Made by a program: the position numbers and the translations under genes. This document shows positions 24,990-33,370 of a DNA stretch of 64,000 nucleotides, piece after piece. Position 1 is the stretch's first letter, and each line of letters opens with the position of its first letter. The stretch comes from Faecalispora jeddahensis (GTDB lineage: Bacteria; Bacillota; Clostridia; Oscillospirales; Acutalibacteraceae). The notes beneath the pieces are model-generated. The model saw only the letters and a program-made list of their open reading frames with translations, had not been told where the DNA came from and made no database searches. The stretch lies in the NCBI RefSeq assembly GCF_000577335.1, contig NZ_CBYL010000005.1, forward strand, positions 1 to 64,000, in the 5' to 3' direction.

Positions 24990-26126
24990 ATGAATAAATT
25001 TCTATTGATTCCCGATTCTTTCAAGGGTACCATGAGCTCTATGGAAATCTGTTCCCTGCTGGAAGAAAAAATTCAGGAATATTACCCCGCTGCAGAAATT
25101 CATTCGATTCCGGTCGCCGACGGCGGCGAAGGAAGTGTGGATTGTTTTTTACAAGCCTTAGGCGGCGAAAAAGTAATCGTAACAACAAACAATCCCTTTT
25201 TTGAGCCAATCGACAGCTATTACGGCCTGGTTGACAACGGCCGCACAGCTGTCATCGAGATGGCGGCCAGCGCCGGGCTCCCCCTAATCGAAGACCGCAA
25301 AGACCCACTGAAAGCCTCTACCTTCGGGGTGGGGGAATTAATCCTGCACGCAGCACGAAAGGGCGTATCCAAAATTATTATGGGTCTTGGGGGCAGCTGT
25401 ACCAACGACGGCGGCTGCGGTGCGGCCTGCGCTGTGGGCATCCGTTTTCTGGATGAAGCCGGAAACAGCTTTATTCCAACAGGAGGCACCTTACACCGCA
25501 TTCAGCAACTGGATCTTTCCCAAATAGATCCGATGATAAAGAGCATTGAATTTGTCACGATGTGCGACATCGACAACCCGATGTATGGCCCTACCGGCGC
25601 GGCGGCTATATTCGGCCCCCAAAAGGGAGCAACACCCGAAGAGATTGAGCTGCTGGACGCAGGCGTACAGCATTTAAGCCAAATCATCGAACAAACCATG
25701 GGACTTGATTTGGCTTTCGTTCCGGGAACAGGAGCCGCCGGAGCCATGGGTGCCGGTATGGCAGCGTTTTTTCATTCCCGACTGCAAATGGGAATTCAGA
25801 CCATACTCGATACGGTACAATTTGAAGAACTTGCCGCAGGAACCGATATGATTTTCACCGGCGAAGGTAAGCTTGACAGCCAAAGCCTGCGCGGTAAGGT
25901 CGTTATTGGCGTCGCCCGCAGGGCCAAAGCGCTTGGTGTAGCTGTCACCGCCTTGGTCGGTGACATCGGCGACGACATGGAAGCCGCCTACGACGAAGGC
26001 GTCAGTGCTATTTTCAGTATTAACCGGGTCGCTGTGGATTTTCCGGTGGCCAGACTGCGCTCACGGCAGGATTTGTCCCTAACGATAGACAACTTAATGC
26101 GGTTTTATCGGACAATGAAGCTATAA
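24990..26126 (+). CDS. garK: Glycerate kinase, GarK/GlxK family
   Basis: 378 residues, the usual length. It starts MNKFLLIPDSFKGTMSS and contains PVADGGEGSVDCF, GLGGSCTNDGGCGAA and FVPGTGAAGAMGAGM, all family motifs. GarK-type enzymes phosphorylate D-glycerate, usually giving 2-phosphoglycerate for lower glycolysis. It is the last gene of the operon and its likely exit step. ATG 24990 is nine bases after AAAAAGGA; the ATG at 24984 is too close. Confidence 0.94.
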   Translation: MNKFLLIPDSFKGTMSSMEICSLLEEKIQEYYPAAEIHSIPVADGGEGSVDCFLQALGGEKVIVTTNNPFFEPIDSYYGLVDNGRTAVIEMAASAGLPLIEDRKDPLKASTFGVGELILHAARKGVSKIIMGLGGSCTNDGGCGAACAVGIRFLDEAGNSFIPTGGTLHRIQQLDLSQIDPMIKSIEFVTMCDIDNPMYGPTGAAAIFGPQKGATPEEIELLDAGVQHLSQIIEQTMGLDLAFVPGTGAAGAMGAGMAAFFHSRLQMGIQTILDTVQFEELAAGTDMIFTGEGKLDSQSLRGKVVIGVARRAKALGVAVTALVGDIGDDMEAAYDEGVSAIFSINRVAVDFPVARLRSRQDLSLTIDNLMRFYRTMKL

Positions 26127-26302
26127 AACATTAGACAAAAACTCCATTTTCACCGCTACAGGAACCTGTTGAGATGCAGTTAAAACCTTTCATGGTTAGA
26201 GCTAAAAATAACTAGTTGTTTTTTATCATAGAAACTAAAACTACATTTTTCAAAAATTATTTCCCAACTCTAATACGCATTTATCATTTATATTTTAAAA
26301 CT

Positions 26303-26350
26303 AAAAAAGCCGTCAACTCCAGTCAATTGACTGGAGTTGACGGCTTTTTT
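26303..26350. terminator. Bidirectional terminator between convergent operons
   Basis: A near-perfect 48-base palindrome with AAAAAAGCC on one side and GGCTTTTTT on the other (inner GTCAACTCCAGTC/GACTGGAGTTGAC). It serves the glycerate kinase operon on the plus strand and the iron operon on the minus strand. Confidence 0.95.
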
Positions 26351-26382
26351 TATCTTTGCTTACGTTGCTCATCGGAAGAACT

Positions 26383-27066
26383 TTAGAGAGAACCCAAATG
26401 CGATCCCTCTGTCAGCTGACCCGACGCCATGGTCAGCACTCTGTTCCCAAATTCCAAAGTATCGAGCTCATGCGTCACGATCAAGATCGTCGTACCATTT
26501 TGGTTGATCCGGGCAAAAAGCTCCATGATCTCTCTGGTCGTTTCAATATCCAGATCCGATGTGGGTTCGTCCGCGATCAGAATATCCGGCTCATTCATCA
26601 GCGCCCTAGCAATCAGCACACGGCGCAGTTCGCCGCCCGAAAGCTGGGAGGGCAGCATATCCGCAAGGGATGAGATCCCGACCTCATCCAGTAAAAACGA
26701 GGCCCGTCCGGACGCATCTCCCTGACGCCTGGAAAGGAAACATGGCAGCCGGACGTTATCAAAAACGGTCAGAGTGGAAAGCGTGCCGAGCCCTTGCGGT
26801 ATGTACCCCAATCGTGTGTTTCGCAGCTCCGAGATATCTTTGTCCTTCAAAGCATAAAGCTCCGTGCCATTCAGCCTGATACTGCCCGAAGTGGGCATCA
26901 GCAGCCCGGCGGCCATATTGAGCAGGGTGCTCTTTCCGCTCCCCAAGCACCCGATAATGTTGACAAAATCACCTTGGCCGATGGATAAATCCACGCTGTT
27001 TACGGCCCAAAACGCTTTTCCCCTGCGCTGGTATTCCTTGCTTAAGCCTTTGATTTCCAGCAGCAT
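26383..27066 (-). CDS. ABC transporter ATP-binding protein (MacB/LolD type), last gene of iron operon
   Basis: 227 residues. Walker A is GCLGSGKST (about 39-47), the signature is LSGGELRRV and Walker B is ILIADEPTSDLD. It lacks extra domains, as usual for ATPases that pair with FtsX-like permeases. Its start codon shares a base with the stop of the permease gene (TAATG), so the two are coupled. It is the second ATPase of the operon; whether it drives iron transport or export of another cargo cannot be told. Confidence 0.92.
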   Translation of the reverse strand: MLLEIKGLSKEYQRRGKAFWAVNSVDLSIGQGDFVNIIGCLGSGKSTLLNMAAGLLMPTSGSIRLNGTELYALKDKDISELRNTRLGYIPQGLGTLSTLTVFDNVRLPCFLSRRQGDASGRASFLLDEVGISSLADMLPSQLSGGELRRVLIARALMNEPDILIADEPTSDLDIETTREIMELFARINQNGTTILIVTHELDTLEFGNRVLTMASGQLTEGSHLGSL

Positions 27067-28277
27067 TATTCCCCCTCCTTCATCGTGGTATAGATTTCGG
27101 AGCTTCCTATTTGAACCGCGGCATAAGCCGAGGCAATCGGGCCGGTAGCAAAAGAGATCAAAAAGCTCAGAGCAGCCATGAGGAATAAAACTCCGGGGGA
27201 GGGCTGCAAATAAGGCAATCCCAGCAACGTGCTGATATAGGTACTGAACGGAAACACGACGAGGGCCGCCGCTGTTATTCCGGCCGCGGTGCCGAAAATA
27301 CTGATCAGGCAGGATTCACACAGGATCAGTTTTACCAATTTGCTTCTTGTCGCGCCCAAAACCCTGAAGATGCTGAATTCTCTTTTTCGTCCGTTTAAAG
27401 TGACAGAGAATACGATAATGAGCACGCCGACAGCCAGAACCAACAAAACTCCCGCCAGTATCAAAATATAAGTCGTGAGCCCGCGCAGACTGCCGGAGAT
27501 ATCGCTGATCATGTTTTTGGCAACCACCACATGCACGCCCTCTTTGGCGTAAGCCTGAAGGATGTTGTTCGCCACATCCTTTCCGGTATAACCGCTTTTG
27601 ATTTTTATGATTACGGACGAAATCAGGTTATCATTTTCCGCTACCGGATGCGCCTGAATTCTCTCCGAATTCCACACCACCTGTTTCGCCGTGGTAAGGT
27701 TCATGAAAACCGAGTTGTCGAAGCCCATGCCCGTTTTATCCAGACGGGCGGCAACCAGATAGGTTTGATCGAAGAATTTCAGCTTTTGGCCCACTTTCGC
27801 ACTAATGTTGCTGCCGATCACGATTTCACCGTCCGCGAGAGAATGCTCCAGAGAGCCTGACATCCAGGGCCGGATGATAAAATCGGTTTTGGGATCAAAT
27901 CCGATCAGCTGGAGCGGATAAGAGCAGCATCCCGCACTGAGCGTTGCAATGTAAAGCTGAGGCGATACCGCCTCTACGCCTTCCACACTTTCCACCTTCT
28001 CGGTTGTATCGGCATCAAAGTAAAACGTGCTGGGTTCTCCCCGAAGCAAAGCGCTCTGGATATCCGCCTCATACCCATACGGCACCGCCAGAATGTCCGC
28101 TCCCATTCTTTTCGACAGATTATCCATGCCGTTTTCCATGCTTTGGGAGAGTACTGTCCCTCCAAAAAGCGTGAAAGCAAACAGCGCCACAAGCAGGATC
28201 AACCCCGTCGTCCGGAACGGTTTGCGTTTGAGAGTATGAAACGCGATATTCACTGTGTTTAACGGTTTATTGTCCAT
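27066..28277 (-). CDS. FtsX/MacB-like ABC permease (third permease of the iron operon)
   Basis: 403 residues. One N-terminal helix (about 20-40), an extracytoplasmic MacB-periplasmic-core-like domain (about 45-255), then three C-terminal helices with FSIFRVLGATRSKLVKLIL, the coupling helix motif (RxLGA). It pairs with the ATPase encoded next. It overlaps the DUF4418 gene by 11 bases. It is less similar to the two permeases at 30935 and 32076 than they are to each other. Confidence 0.9.
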   Translation of the reverse strand: MDNKPLNTVNIAFHTLKRKPFRTTGLILLVALFAFTLFGGTVLSQSMENGMDNLSKRMGADILAVPYGYEADIQSALLRGEPSTFYFDADTTEKVESVEGVEAVSPQLYIATLSAGCCSYPLQLIGFDPKTDFIIRPWMSGSLEHSLADGEIVIGSNISAKVGQKLKFFDQTYLVAARLDKTGMGFDNSVFMNLTTAKQVVWNSERIQAHPVAENDNLISSVIIKIKSGYTGKDVANNILQAYAKEGVHVVVAKNMISDISGSLRGLTTYILILAGVLLVLAVGVLIIVFSVTLNGRKREFSIFRVLGATRSKLVKLILCESCLISIFGTAAGITAAALVVFPFSTYISTLLGLPYLQPSPGVLFLMAALSFLISFATGPIASAYAAVQIGSSEIYTTMKEGE

Positions 28278-28710
28278 CTGCCTTCACCCGTGATTGATGA
28301 TTTTTCCGCCAGAGGTAGAAGGCGTTTGCAGCACAAGCGATCACCGTTAAGGCGCCTAACACATACAGAGTGGGGAAAGTCGTCATCCTGCAGGGCATGG
28401 TAGGCATTTCGCATCCGCCGATGAGCAGGGTGGGGATCAAAAGGCTTAACACACCGGCCAAAGCGGTCATCAGGCTGACGCCGATCCTTGTCAGCGGCGA
28501 TTTAAAAACGACAAGCAATATTCCGCCGCACAGGATAAGAAGACCGACGCCGATTTCGGCCTGCCCGGCCCAGAAGCATTTCATCGGCACTGCACCGCCC
28601 GCCGCAGTTTCAATTACTTTTGAGCAGGCCGGAAAAATGCAAACCGGAACAAGTGCGATCAGCAACCCGAAAACGGCGACCGTAATGCCGGATAAAAGTC
28701 TGTTTTTCAT
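28267..28710 (-). CDS. DUF4418 family membrane protein
   Basis: 147 residues, four predicted helices, starting MKNRLLSGITVAVFGLLIAL. Conserved features are the PMKCFWAGQAEIGVGLLI block after the first extracytoplasmic loop and cysteines in the loops (FPACSK, GGCEMPTMPCRM). DUF4418 proteins are often encoded beside MacB-type ABC genes and redox proteins; no function is assigned. The paired cysteines could bind metal or form disulfides outside the membrane (inference). ATG 28710 has GAGGG seven bases upstream. Confidence 0.75.
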   Translation of the reverse strand: MKNRLLSGITVAVFGLLIALVPVCIFPACSKVIETAAGGAVPMKCFWAGQAEIGVGLLILCGGILLVVFKSPLTRIGVSLMTALAGVLSLLIPTLLIGGCEMPTMPCRMTTFPTLYVLGALTVIACAANAFYLWRKNHQSRVKADGQ

Positions 28711-28730
28711 AACTACACCCTCTTTAACTC

Positions 28731-29765
28731 TCATTTTTTATACTGATATCCCAATGCTTCTCCTCTGAATTCAAAAATCGCCTGCGCCCCGGGCGTACAA
28801 ACGACCCGTTGATCAGAAGTCACGAAGACCGCCTCAAAACCGCCCTCGCATTTTTGGAATTCGAGAGCCGCGTTCAGCCCCATAACATGCAGCGCCGTAG
28901 AATATGCCTCGCTCATGGCTCCGCTGTCTGCAATGACCGTCACGGAGCGCAGCCCTTTATCGGACGGATAACCGGTACCCTTATCAAAAATATGGTGATA
29001 CCGTCGTCCGTCCTTTACAAAACACTGCTGATCATCGCCGGAGGTGGATAAAAACTGATTCCTGAGCCGGATCACGCCGAAGCATTGCGGCCGCTTTGAA
29101 TCGGCCGCCTTTAAGCCCACCTTCCACGGGGAACCGTTCGGCTTTGCTCCCAATGCCGCTATGGAAGACGTTCCAAGGGAAAACAGGGCGGAAGAAACGC
29201 CCTGCTCCCGGCATAGAGTGTCGATCCTGTCGGCCGCATACCCTTTTCCGATCCCGCCCAGATCAATGCCCACACCGTTATGGATTCGGTATCTGCCTGC
29301 GCCGTCCGTCTCGATATTGCGGTAATCGCAGGAGGCAAGGGCACACCTGATTTTGTTTAAATCAGGGATGCTTTTCTCCCGCTTGTTGATGGCCCACAGA
29401 TCCACCAACGCGCCGATCGCGGGGTCGAACGCTCCGTTCGTTTTTTGGGCGTACCGCAATGCCTCGCGCAGTACGGCGTCCGTGTCCTGCTGCACTTTGA
29501 TCCAGCCGCCGGCCGAAAGGCTGAGCTGCGTGATCTCGCTGTCCGGCTTCTTCCGGGAAAGGAGAGAATCCAGCTTCGCGATGACGGCTTCGGAGGCTTG
29601 CAGCGCTTCCGAAGCCCAGCCCCCATAGGCGGTAAAGCTCATCATCGTGCCCATTGCAAAGAAAGTCTTTTCGATCTTCTTCTCTGTGTTGTCACCGATC
29701 GCAGAGATTTCTTTCTTCGGGGCGAACGGGCGCGTGAATCGATTAGATAGCCATTGATTTTTCAT
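28731..29765 (-). CDS. apbE: ApbE-type FAD:protein FMN transferase
   Basis: 344 residues. Family motifs are FFAMGTMMSFTAYG, FDPAIGALVDLW, GVGIDLGGIGKGYAADRI and the C-terminal HHIFDKGTGYPSDKGLRSVTV with the metal site. ApbE attaches FMN through a phosphodiester bond to a threonine in SGA(T/S)-type motifs. The obvious substrate is the FMN-binding lipoprotein encoded 37 bases upstream, which has DAISGAT. The N-terminus (MKNQWLSNRFTRPFAPKK) shows no signal peptide or lipobox, unlike many exported ApbE proteins, so attachment might occur before export. Confidence 0.95.
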   Translation of the reverse strand: MKNQWLSNRFTRPFAPKKEISAIGDNTEKKIEKTFFAMGTMMSFTAYGGWASEALQASEAVIAKLDSLLSRKKPDSEITQLSLSAGGWIKVQQDTDAVLREALRYAQKTNGAFDPAIGALVDLWAINKREKSIPDLNKIRCALASCDYRNIETDGAGRYRIHNGVGIDLGGIGKGYAADRIDTLCREQGVSSALFSLGTSSIAALGAKPNGSPWKVGLKAADSKRPQCFGVIRLRNQFLSTSGDDQQCFVKDGRRYHHIFDKGTGYPSDKGLRSVTVIADSGAMSEAYSTALHVMGLNAALEFQKCEGGFEAVFVTSDQRVVCTPGAQAIFEFRGEALGYQYKK

Positions 29766-29802
29766 AACGATTGCCTCCTGTGACCTCCGTTATCGGTATG
29801 GC

Positions 29803-30237
29803 TCATTTTTTTGCCTCATCCAAAGCATCGTTAACGGCTTCCTGAAACTGGTCGAAGGCAATCGTAGCGCCGGAGATGGCGTCCACATCCTCCAGCTTCT
29901 GAACCTCCACGAGCTTCTCCGCATACTCCTTCATGGCCTTTACGGCAAGCTGCGCTTTGTCATAATAGTCCTGGTTGGAAATGACTCCGTTTACCTTCCC
30001 GTAGTTTTCATCCTTGATACTTCCCTCCTTCTGCCAGGTAACATACTGACAATCCGTGATCTTCGTATTCTGGATGGTGATTATCGCCTCACCGTAAGCG
30101 CCCCGGTCGTCCCCGCTGCTTTTGCCGGTGTAGGTACCGTCCTTATAAGTGACAGGGGCAGAACTGTCTTTACATCCGGCCAACAGAAGCACAGTGAATG
30201 CCAAAGCAGAAACAATAGAGAGAGCCTTATTTTTCAC
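29803..30237 (-). CDS. FMN-binding-domain lipoprotein, ApbE substrate
   Basis: 144 residues. A lipoprotein signal peptide ends in LLLAGC (Cys 22). The FMN_bind domain follows, with the flavinylation motif DAISGAT (Thr 125). The start is GTG at 30237, set by AGGGGGTGTTTTCC; the longer frame reading into the ATPase gene has no start signal. It should sit outside the membrane with covalently attached FMN and carry single electrons. In the iron operon it may reduce or oxidise iron bound by P19 or the DUF2318 protein, a task given to thioredoxin-like proteins in the Campylobacter P19 operon. Confidence 0.9.
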   Translation of the reverse strand: MKNKALSIVSALAFTVLLLAGCKDSSAPVTYKDGTYTGKSSGDDRGAYGEAIITIQNTKITDCQYVTWQKEGSIKDENYGKVNGVISNQDYYDKAQLAVKAMKEYAEKLVEVQKLEDVDAISGATIAFDQFQEAVNDALDEAKK

Positions 30238-30253
30238 GGAAAACACCCCCTGT

Positions 30254-30919
30254 TTATTTTTCATTCCGGACAATTCTCGAAATACGCCCGTGCTCCAGCA
30301 CAACGGTTCGCTGAGCCTCCTCGGCAACCTCGGGGTCATGCGTGACAACGATGATTGTGCTGCCGTCCTGATGAAGCTGCTTGAAAATATCCAGAACGAT
30401 TTTCTCATTCGTTTCATCCAGGTTGCCGGTGGGCTCATCCGCCAGAATCAGCATAGGGTAGTTGATCAGCGCGCGGGCGATGCACACCCTTTGCTGCTCG
30501 CCGCCCGAAAGCTGGCTGGGCAAGTGCTTGGCCCGGTCGCCCAGACCGACACGCTCCAGAGCCTGCAGCGCTTCCTTTTCGTCCGGCATGCTGTGGTAAT
30601 ATTGCGCCACCATCACGTTTTCCAAGGCGGTCAGGTAGTTGATCAAATGGAACTGCTGAAAAATCAGCCCGATCTTGTCGCGCCGGATGTTGGTCAGGCT
30701 TTTTGCGCTCTCTTTCGCGATATTCATGCCGTCGAGGACCACAGAGCCGTTGGAGGGTTTATCCATGCAGCCAATAATATTCATCATCGTGGTTTTTCCG
30801 GAACCGGACGGCCCCATAATCGCCAGCCATTCGCCCTGCGATACCTGCAGATCGATATTTTGCAGCGCTTTGACGCTGCCGTAAATTTTTGAAATATCTT
30901 TCAGTTTCAATAAATTCAT
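30254..30919 (-). CDS. ABC transporter ATP-binding protein (MacB/LolD type), iron operon
   Basis: 221 residues. Walker A is GPSGSGKTT, the Q-loop is FQQFHL, the signature is LSGGEQQRV and Walker B is [12 protein letters not shown]. It lies 15 bases after the two FtsX-type permease genes, matching the ATPase of the P19/FetMP-type iron loci. It probably energises conformational changes of those permeases rather than direct pore transport, as in other MacB-type systems. Confidence 0.93.
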   Translation of the reverse strand: MNLLKLKDISKIYGSVKALQNIDLQVSQGEWLAIMGPSGSGKTTMMNIIGCMDKPSNGSVVLDGMNIAKESAKSLTNIRRDKIGLIFQQFHLINYLTALENVMVAQYYHSMPDEKEALQALERVGLGDRAKHLPSQLSGGEQQRVCIARALINYPMLILADEPTGNLDETNEKIVLDIFKQLHQDGSTIIVVTHDPEVAEEAQRTVVLEHGRISRIVRNEK

Positions 30920-30934
30920 TCTGTGATTCCTCCT

Positions 30935-32071
30935 TTATTCACCGCGCAGGACGATTGCCGGATCAACATCTGTCGTGCTTCTGACAGGGATCAGGCATGC
31001 CAGCCCGGTGATCGCAATCGAAACGGCCAGTGTTGCCGGTATCAGCAGCGGCTGAAAGGAAATGGAGCGGGTAAAGACATTCATGCTGACCGTTTGGGCA
31101 AACGCAAACCCAAGCGCAACGCCCAGTAACCCGCCGAGCGCCCCCAAAAACAGTCCTTCCCCCAAAAATTCCATCACGATGCTTTGGTTGGAAGCCCCCA
31201 GCGCTTTTTTCAGTCCGATTTCCCGGCGCCGTTCCGCGACAACCGCCATCATCGTGGTCGCAACACAGATCATGGTGAGCAGCAACACAACAACCGTGAC
31301 AAGATACACCAGAGCCTGAAGCTTGGTCAAAACAGTTCCCTCCGAGTCAGCGACACGTTTGACAAGCCGGGGCGTAACGCCCTCGACGTTTTCACCGACC
31401 TGCCTGACGATCCCCTCCAAAGTCGCCTGGGGAGCGGAAATGCTGCACTCAACCACATCCAGCTCGCCGCTGTTCCCCATCAGGCCCTCCAAATCCGAAA
31501 GAGACAGGAAGAGAAACGCTTCCTCCGTCCCCCCCGTCTGCACAATGCCGGATACCGTAAAATCACGGCCGAAGCCCTTGCCGGTACTGTCCGTGCCGGT
31601 CATGGTAAAGCTGCTGCCGGGGAGAAGGCCAATGAGATCCGCCACCTCCTGTCCGATCAGAACCGACCCGCTGCCGGCAGGCCACGTACCCGAAACAAAC
31701 CAATACGGACTGGTCTTTTTCACTTGCTCCAGATCCGTACCGGCCGCCATGAACGGCTGTTCGTTGATCTTGATCGTTTCATAGCGGTAGGGGGCAATGC
31801 CCACGATGTCCTCTGCCGGAATCAATTCGGTGGCTTTTTTCATCTCATCCTCGTTTATCGCCGAATCGCCGCCCGTGGGGACAAAGATCAGGTTTGCGCC
31901 GTACGAGCGGAACTCCTGTCGCATCTGCCGGGGGATATTGTAGTAAATGGTGACAAGGCCGGAAAGCACCGTAGCGCCGATGGCCACCGCCAAAAGCGCC
32001 ACCAGCATTCTGGAGCGGCGGCGGATGAGCGAACTGATGATCATTCTAAAATACATCGTCTGCTTTTTCAT
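30935..32071 (-). CDS. FtsX-like ABC permease, iron operon (second)
   Basis: 378 residues with the MacB topology: one N-terminal helix, an extracytoplasmic domain with YGANLIFVPTGGD near its start, and three C-terminal helices ending ARSTTDVDPAIVLRGE-like. The coupling segment reads RREIGLKKALGAS. The start is ATG 32071, with GGAGGTGATCTG before it; the frame opens further upstream without a signal. It is paralogous to the permease at 32076 and the two probably form a heterodimer, as Cj1661/Cj1662 are thought to do in Campylobacter. Confidence 0.92.
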   Translation of the reverse strand: MKKQTMYFRMIISSLIRRRSRMLVALLAVAIGATVLSGLVTIYYNIPRQMRQEFRSYGANLIFVPTGGDSAINEDEMKKATELIPAEDIVGIAPYRYETIKINEQPFMAAGTDLEQVKKTSPYWFVSGTWPAGSGSVLIGQEVADLIGLLPGSSFTMTGTDSTGKGFGRDFTVSGIVQTGGTEEAFLFLSLSDLEGLMGNSGELDVVECSISAPQATLEGIVRQVGENVEGVTPRLVKRVADSEGTVLTKLQALVYLVTVVVLLLTMICVATTMMAVVAERRREIGLKKALGASNQSIVMEFLGEGLFLGALGGLLGVALGFAFAQTVSMNVFTRSISFQPLLIPATLAVSIAITGLACLIPVRSTTDVDPAIVLRGE

Positions 32072-32075
32072 CAGA

Positions 32076-33359
32076 TCACCTCCCATGTAAGACTTCCGCA
32101 GGGCGAAGCGACAGCAGAAGCCGGATCGACGGAATGCTCCCTGCCAAAGTGACGAGAGCAACCAGAACGGCGACAAGCGGAATCACCAACGGTTTGATTT
32201 CGATGGCCGAGCCGAAAACGGAATGCCCGATCAATTGGGCAAAGCCGAGCCCGGCAAAATACCCTACAACGCCGCCGACGACCGCGGTGACAAGAATCTC
32301 GGTCAATACGAGCCATGAAATAGGGGAATTGTGCGCCCCAACCGCTTTTAACAGCCCGATCTCGCGGCTGCGCTCCATCACGCTGGCCGTGACCAGATTA
32401 GAGATACCCAGTGCCGAACCGACCAGGCTCAAAATGGTGATCAGCAGCATCAAAAGCTGCGTTTTCTCTAAGATAGCGCCTTCCGATTCCGCTACCTGCC
32501 GGATGGGCTTGGCGACAGAGTCGGTGATCACCTCTTCAATCTGATAGCAGATCGAGCTGACATAAGCCGTGCAGTACCAGATTTCATATTCCTTGATGGA
32601 AAGACTCTTGATGTTCTGCGCGGCTCTGCGGGACAGCTCGTTGTCGGGGGTCGTCAGAGCACTGACCTCCACGCGGCTGATTTGTCCCGCCCGGCCGGTC
32701 AGTTCCTGCGCGATTTGCAAAGGGACATAGATTTGCTCGTCCTCATCGCTTCCCGCATTGAAAATACTCTTGACGGTCAGCTTCTTCGTTTGTCCCCCGA
32801 CCTCGATTTCAATGGTGTCTCCAACCTGAAGATCGTTCCTGCCCGCGATAAGGCTGCCTACCATGGCGGAAGCTTCATCCTGATCGGTCAGCCACTGCCC
32901 GGACACATCCCACCAGCTTTTCATGTTTTTCATGCCGGTGTCGAGGGATTCCCCTGTGGGAAGATCCAGGTGATGCTGAAACCATGTCCCAATCAGTTTT
33001 ACTTCTCCATCCTGAGAGTTCAGTTTCACCTTTGTATCGAGATAGGGCGTGAAATCCACAATATTGAACGCCCAAAAAATCGTCTTGATATTGCCAAGCT
33101 CCGATTCTTTCAGATATTGATCCGAAACGCCGGAGCCCTCTGCAACGCCATACAGATCATCGAGCAGAGAAGCGCCCTTGGGCATGACATTGATATTTGC
33201 GCCGTATGTCTTGAGCTCCTGATTCACCTTATCCCCCACGTCCAGCATTACGTTGAGCATGGCCGTGGCAAGGGAAGCCCCCAAAGCAATTGTGAAGGCA
33301 ATCATCAGCATTTTTCCTTTTTGCCGAAACAGCGCGCCTTTTACCATTCTCCAGAACAT
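32076..33359 (-). CDS. FtsX-like ABC permease, iron operon (first)
   Basis: 427 residues, same topology as its neighbour. The N-terminal helix is followed by TYGANINVMPKGASLLDD, a large soluble domain to about 300, then three helices with SREIGLLKAVGAHNS and a final SLRPAEVLHGR. It is separated by only four bases from the second permease gene and by eleven from the DUF2318 gene. The order Ftr1-P19-DUF2318-permease-permease-ATPase matches P19-type iron uptake loci. Confidence 0.93.
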   Translation of the reverse strand: MFWRMVKGALFRQKGKMLMIAFTIALGASLATAMLNVMLDVGDKVNQELKTYGANINVMPKGASLLDDLYGVAEGSGVSDQYLKESELGNIKTIFWAFNIVDFTPYLDTKVKLNSQDGEVKLIGTWFQHHLDLPTGESLDTGMKNMKSWWDVSGQWLTDQDEASAMVGSLIAGRNDLQVGDTIEIEVGGQTKKLTVKSIFNAGSDEDEQIYVPLQIAQELTGRAGQISRVEVSALTTPDNELSRRAAQNIKSLSIKEYEIWYCTAYVSSICYQIEEVITDSVAKPIRQVAESEGAILEKTQLLMLLITILSLVGSALGISNLVTASVMERSREIGLLKAVGAHNSPISWLVLTEILVTAVVGGVVGYFAGLGFAQLIGHSVFGSAIEIKPLVIPLVAVLVALVTLAGSIPSIRLLLSLRPAEVLHGR

Positions 33360-33370
33360 ATCATCACCCC

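Noticed and set aside
18428-26126. Identification of the operon as sulfoquinovose (sulfo-TK) or apiose degradation
   Set aside because: Only the split transketolase matches. The diagnostic sulfosugar isomerase/reductase genes and the apulose kinase are absent, and the importer is of a carboxylate type.
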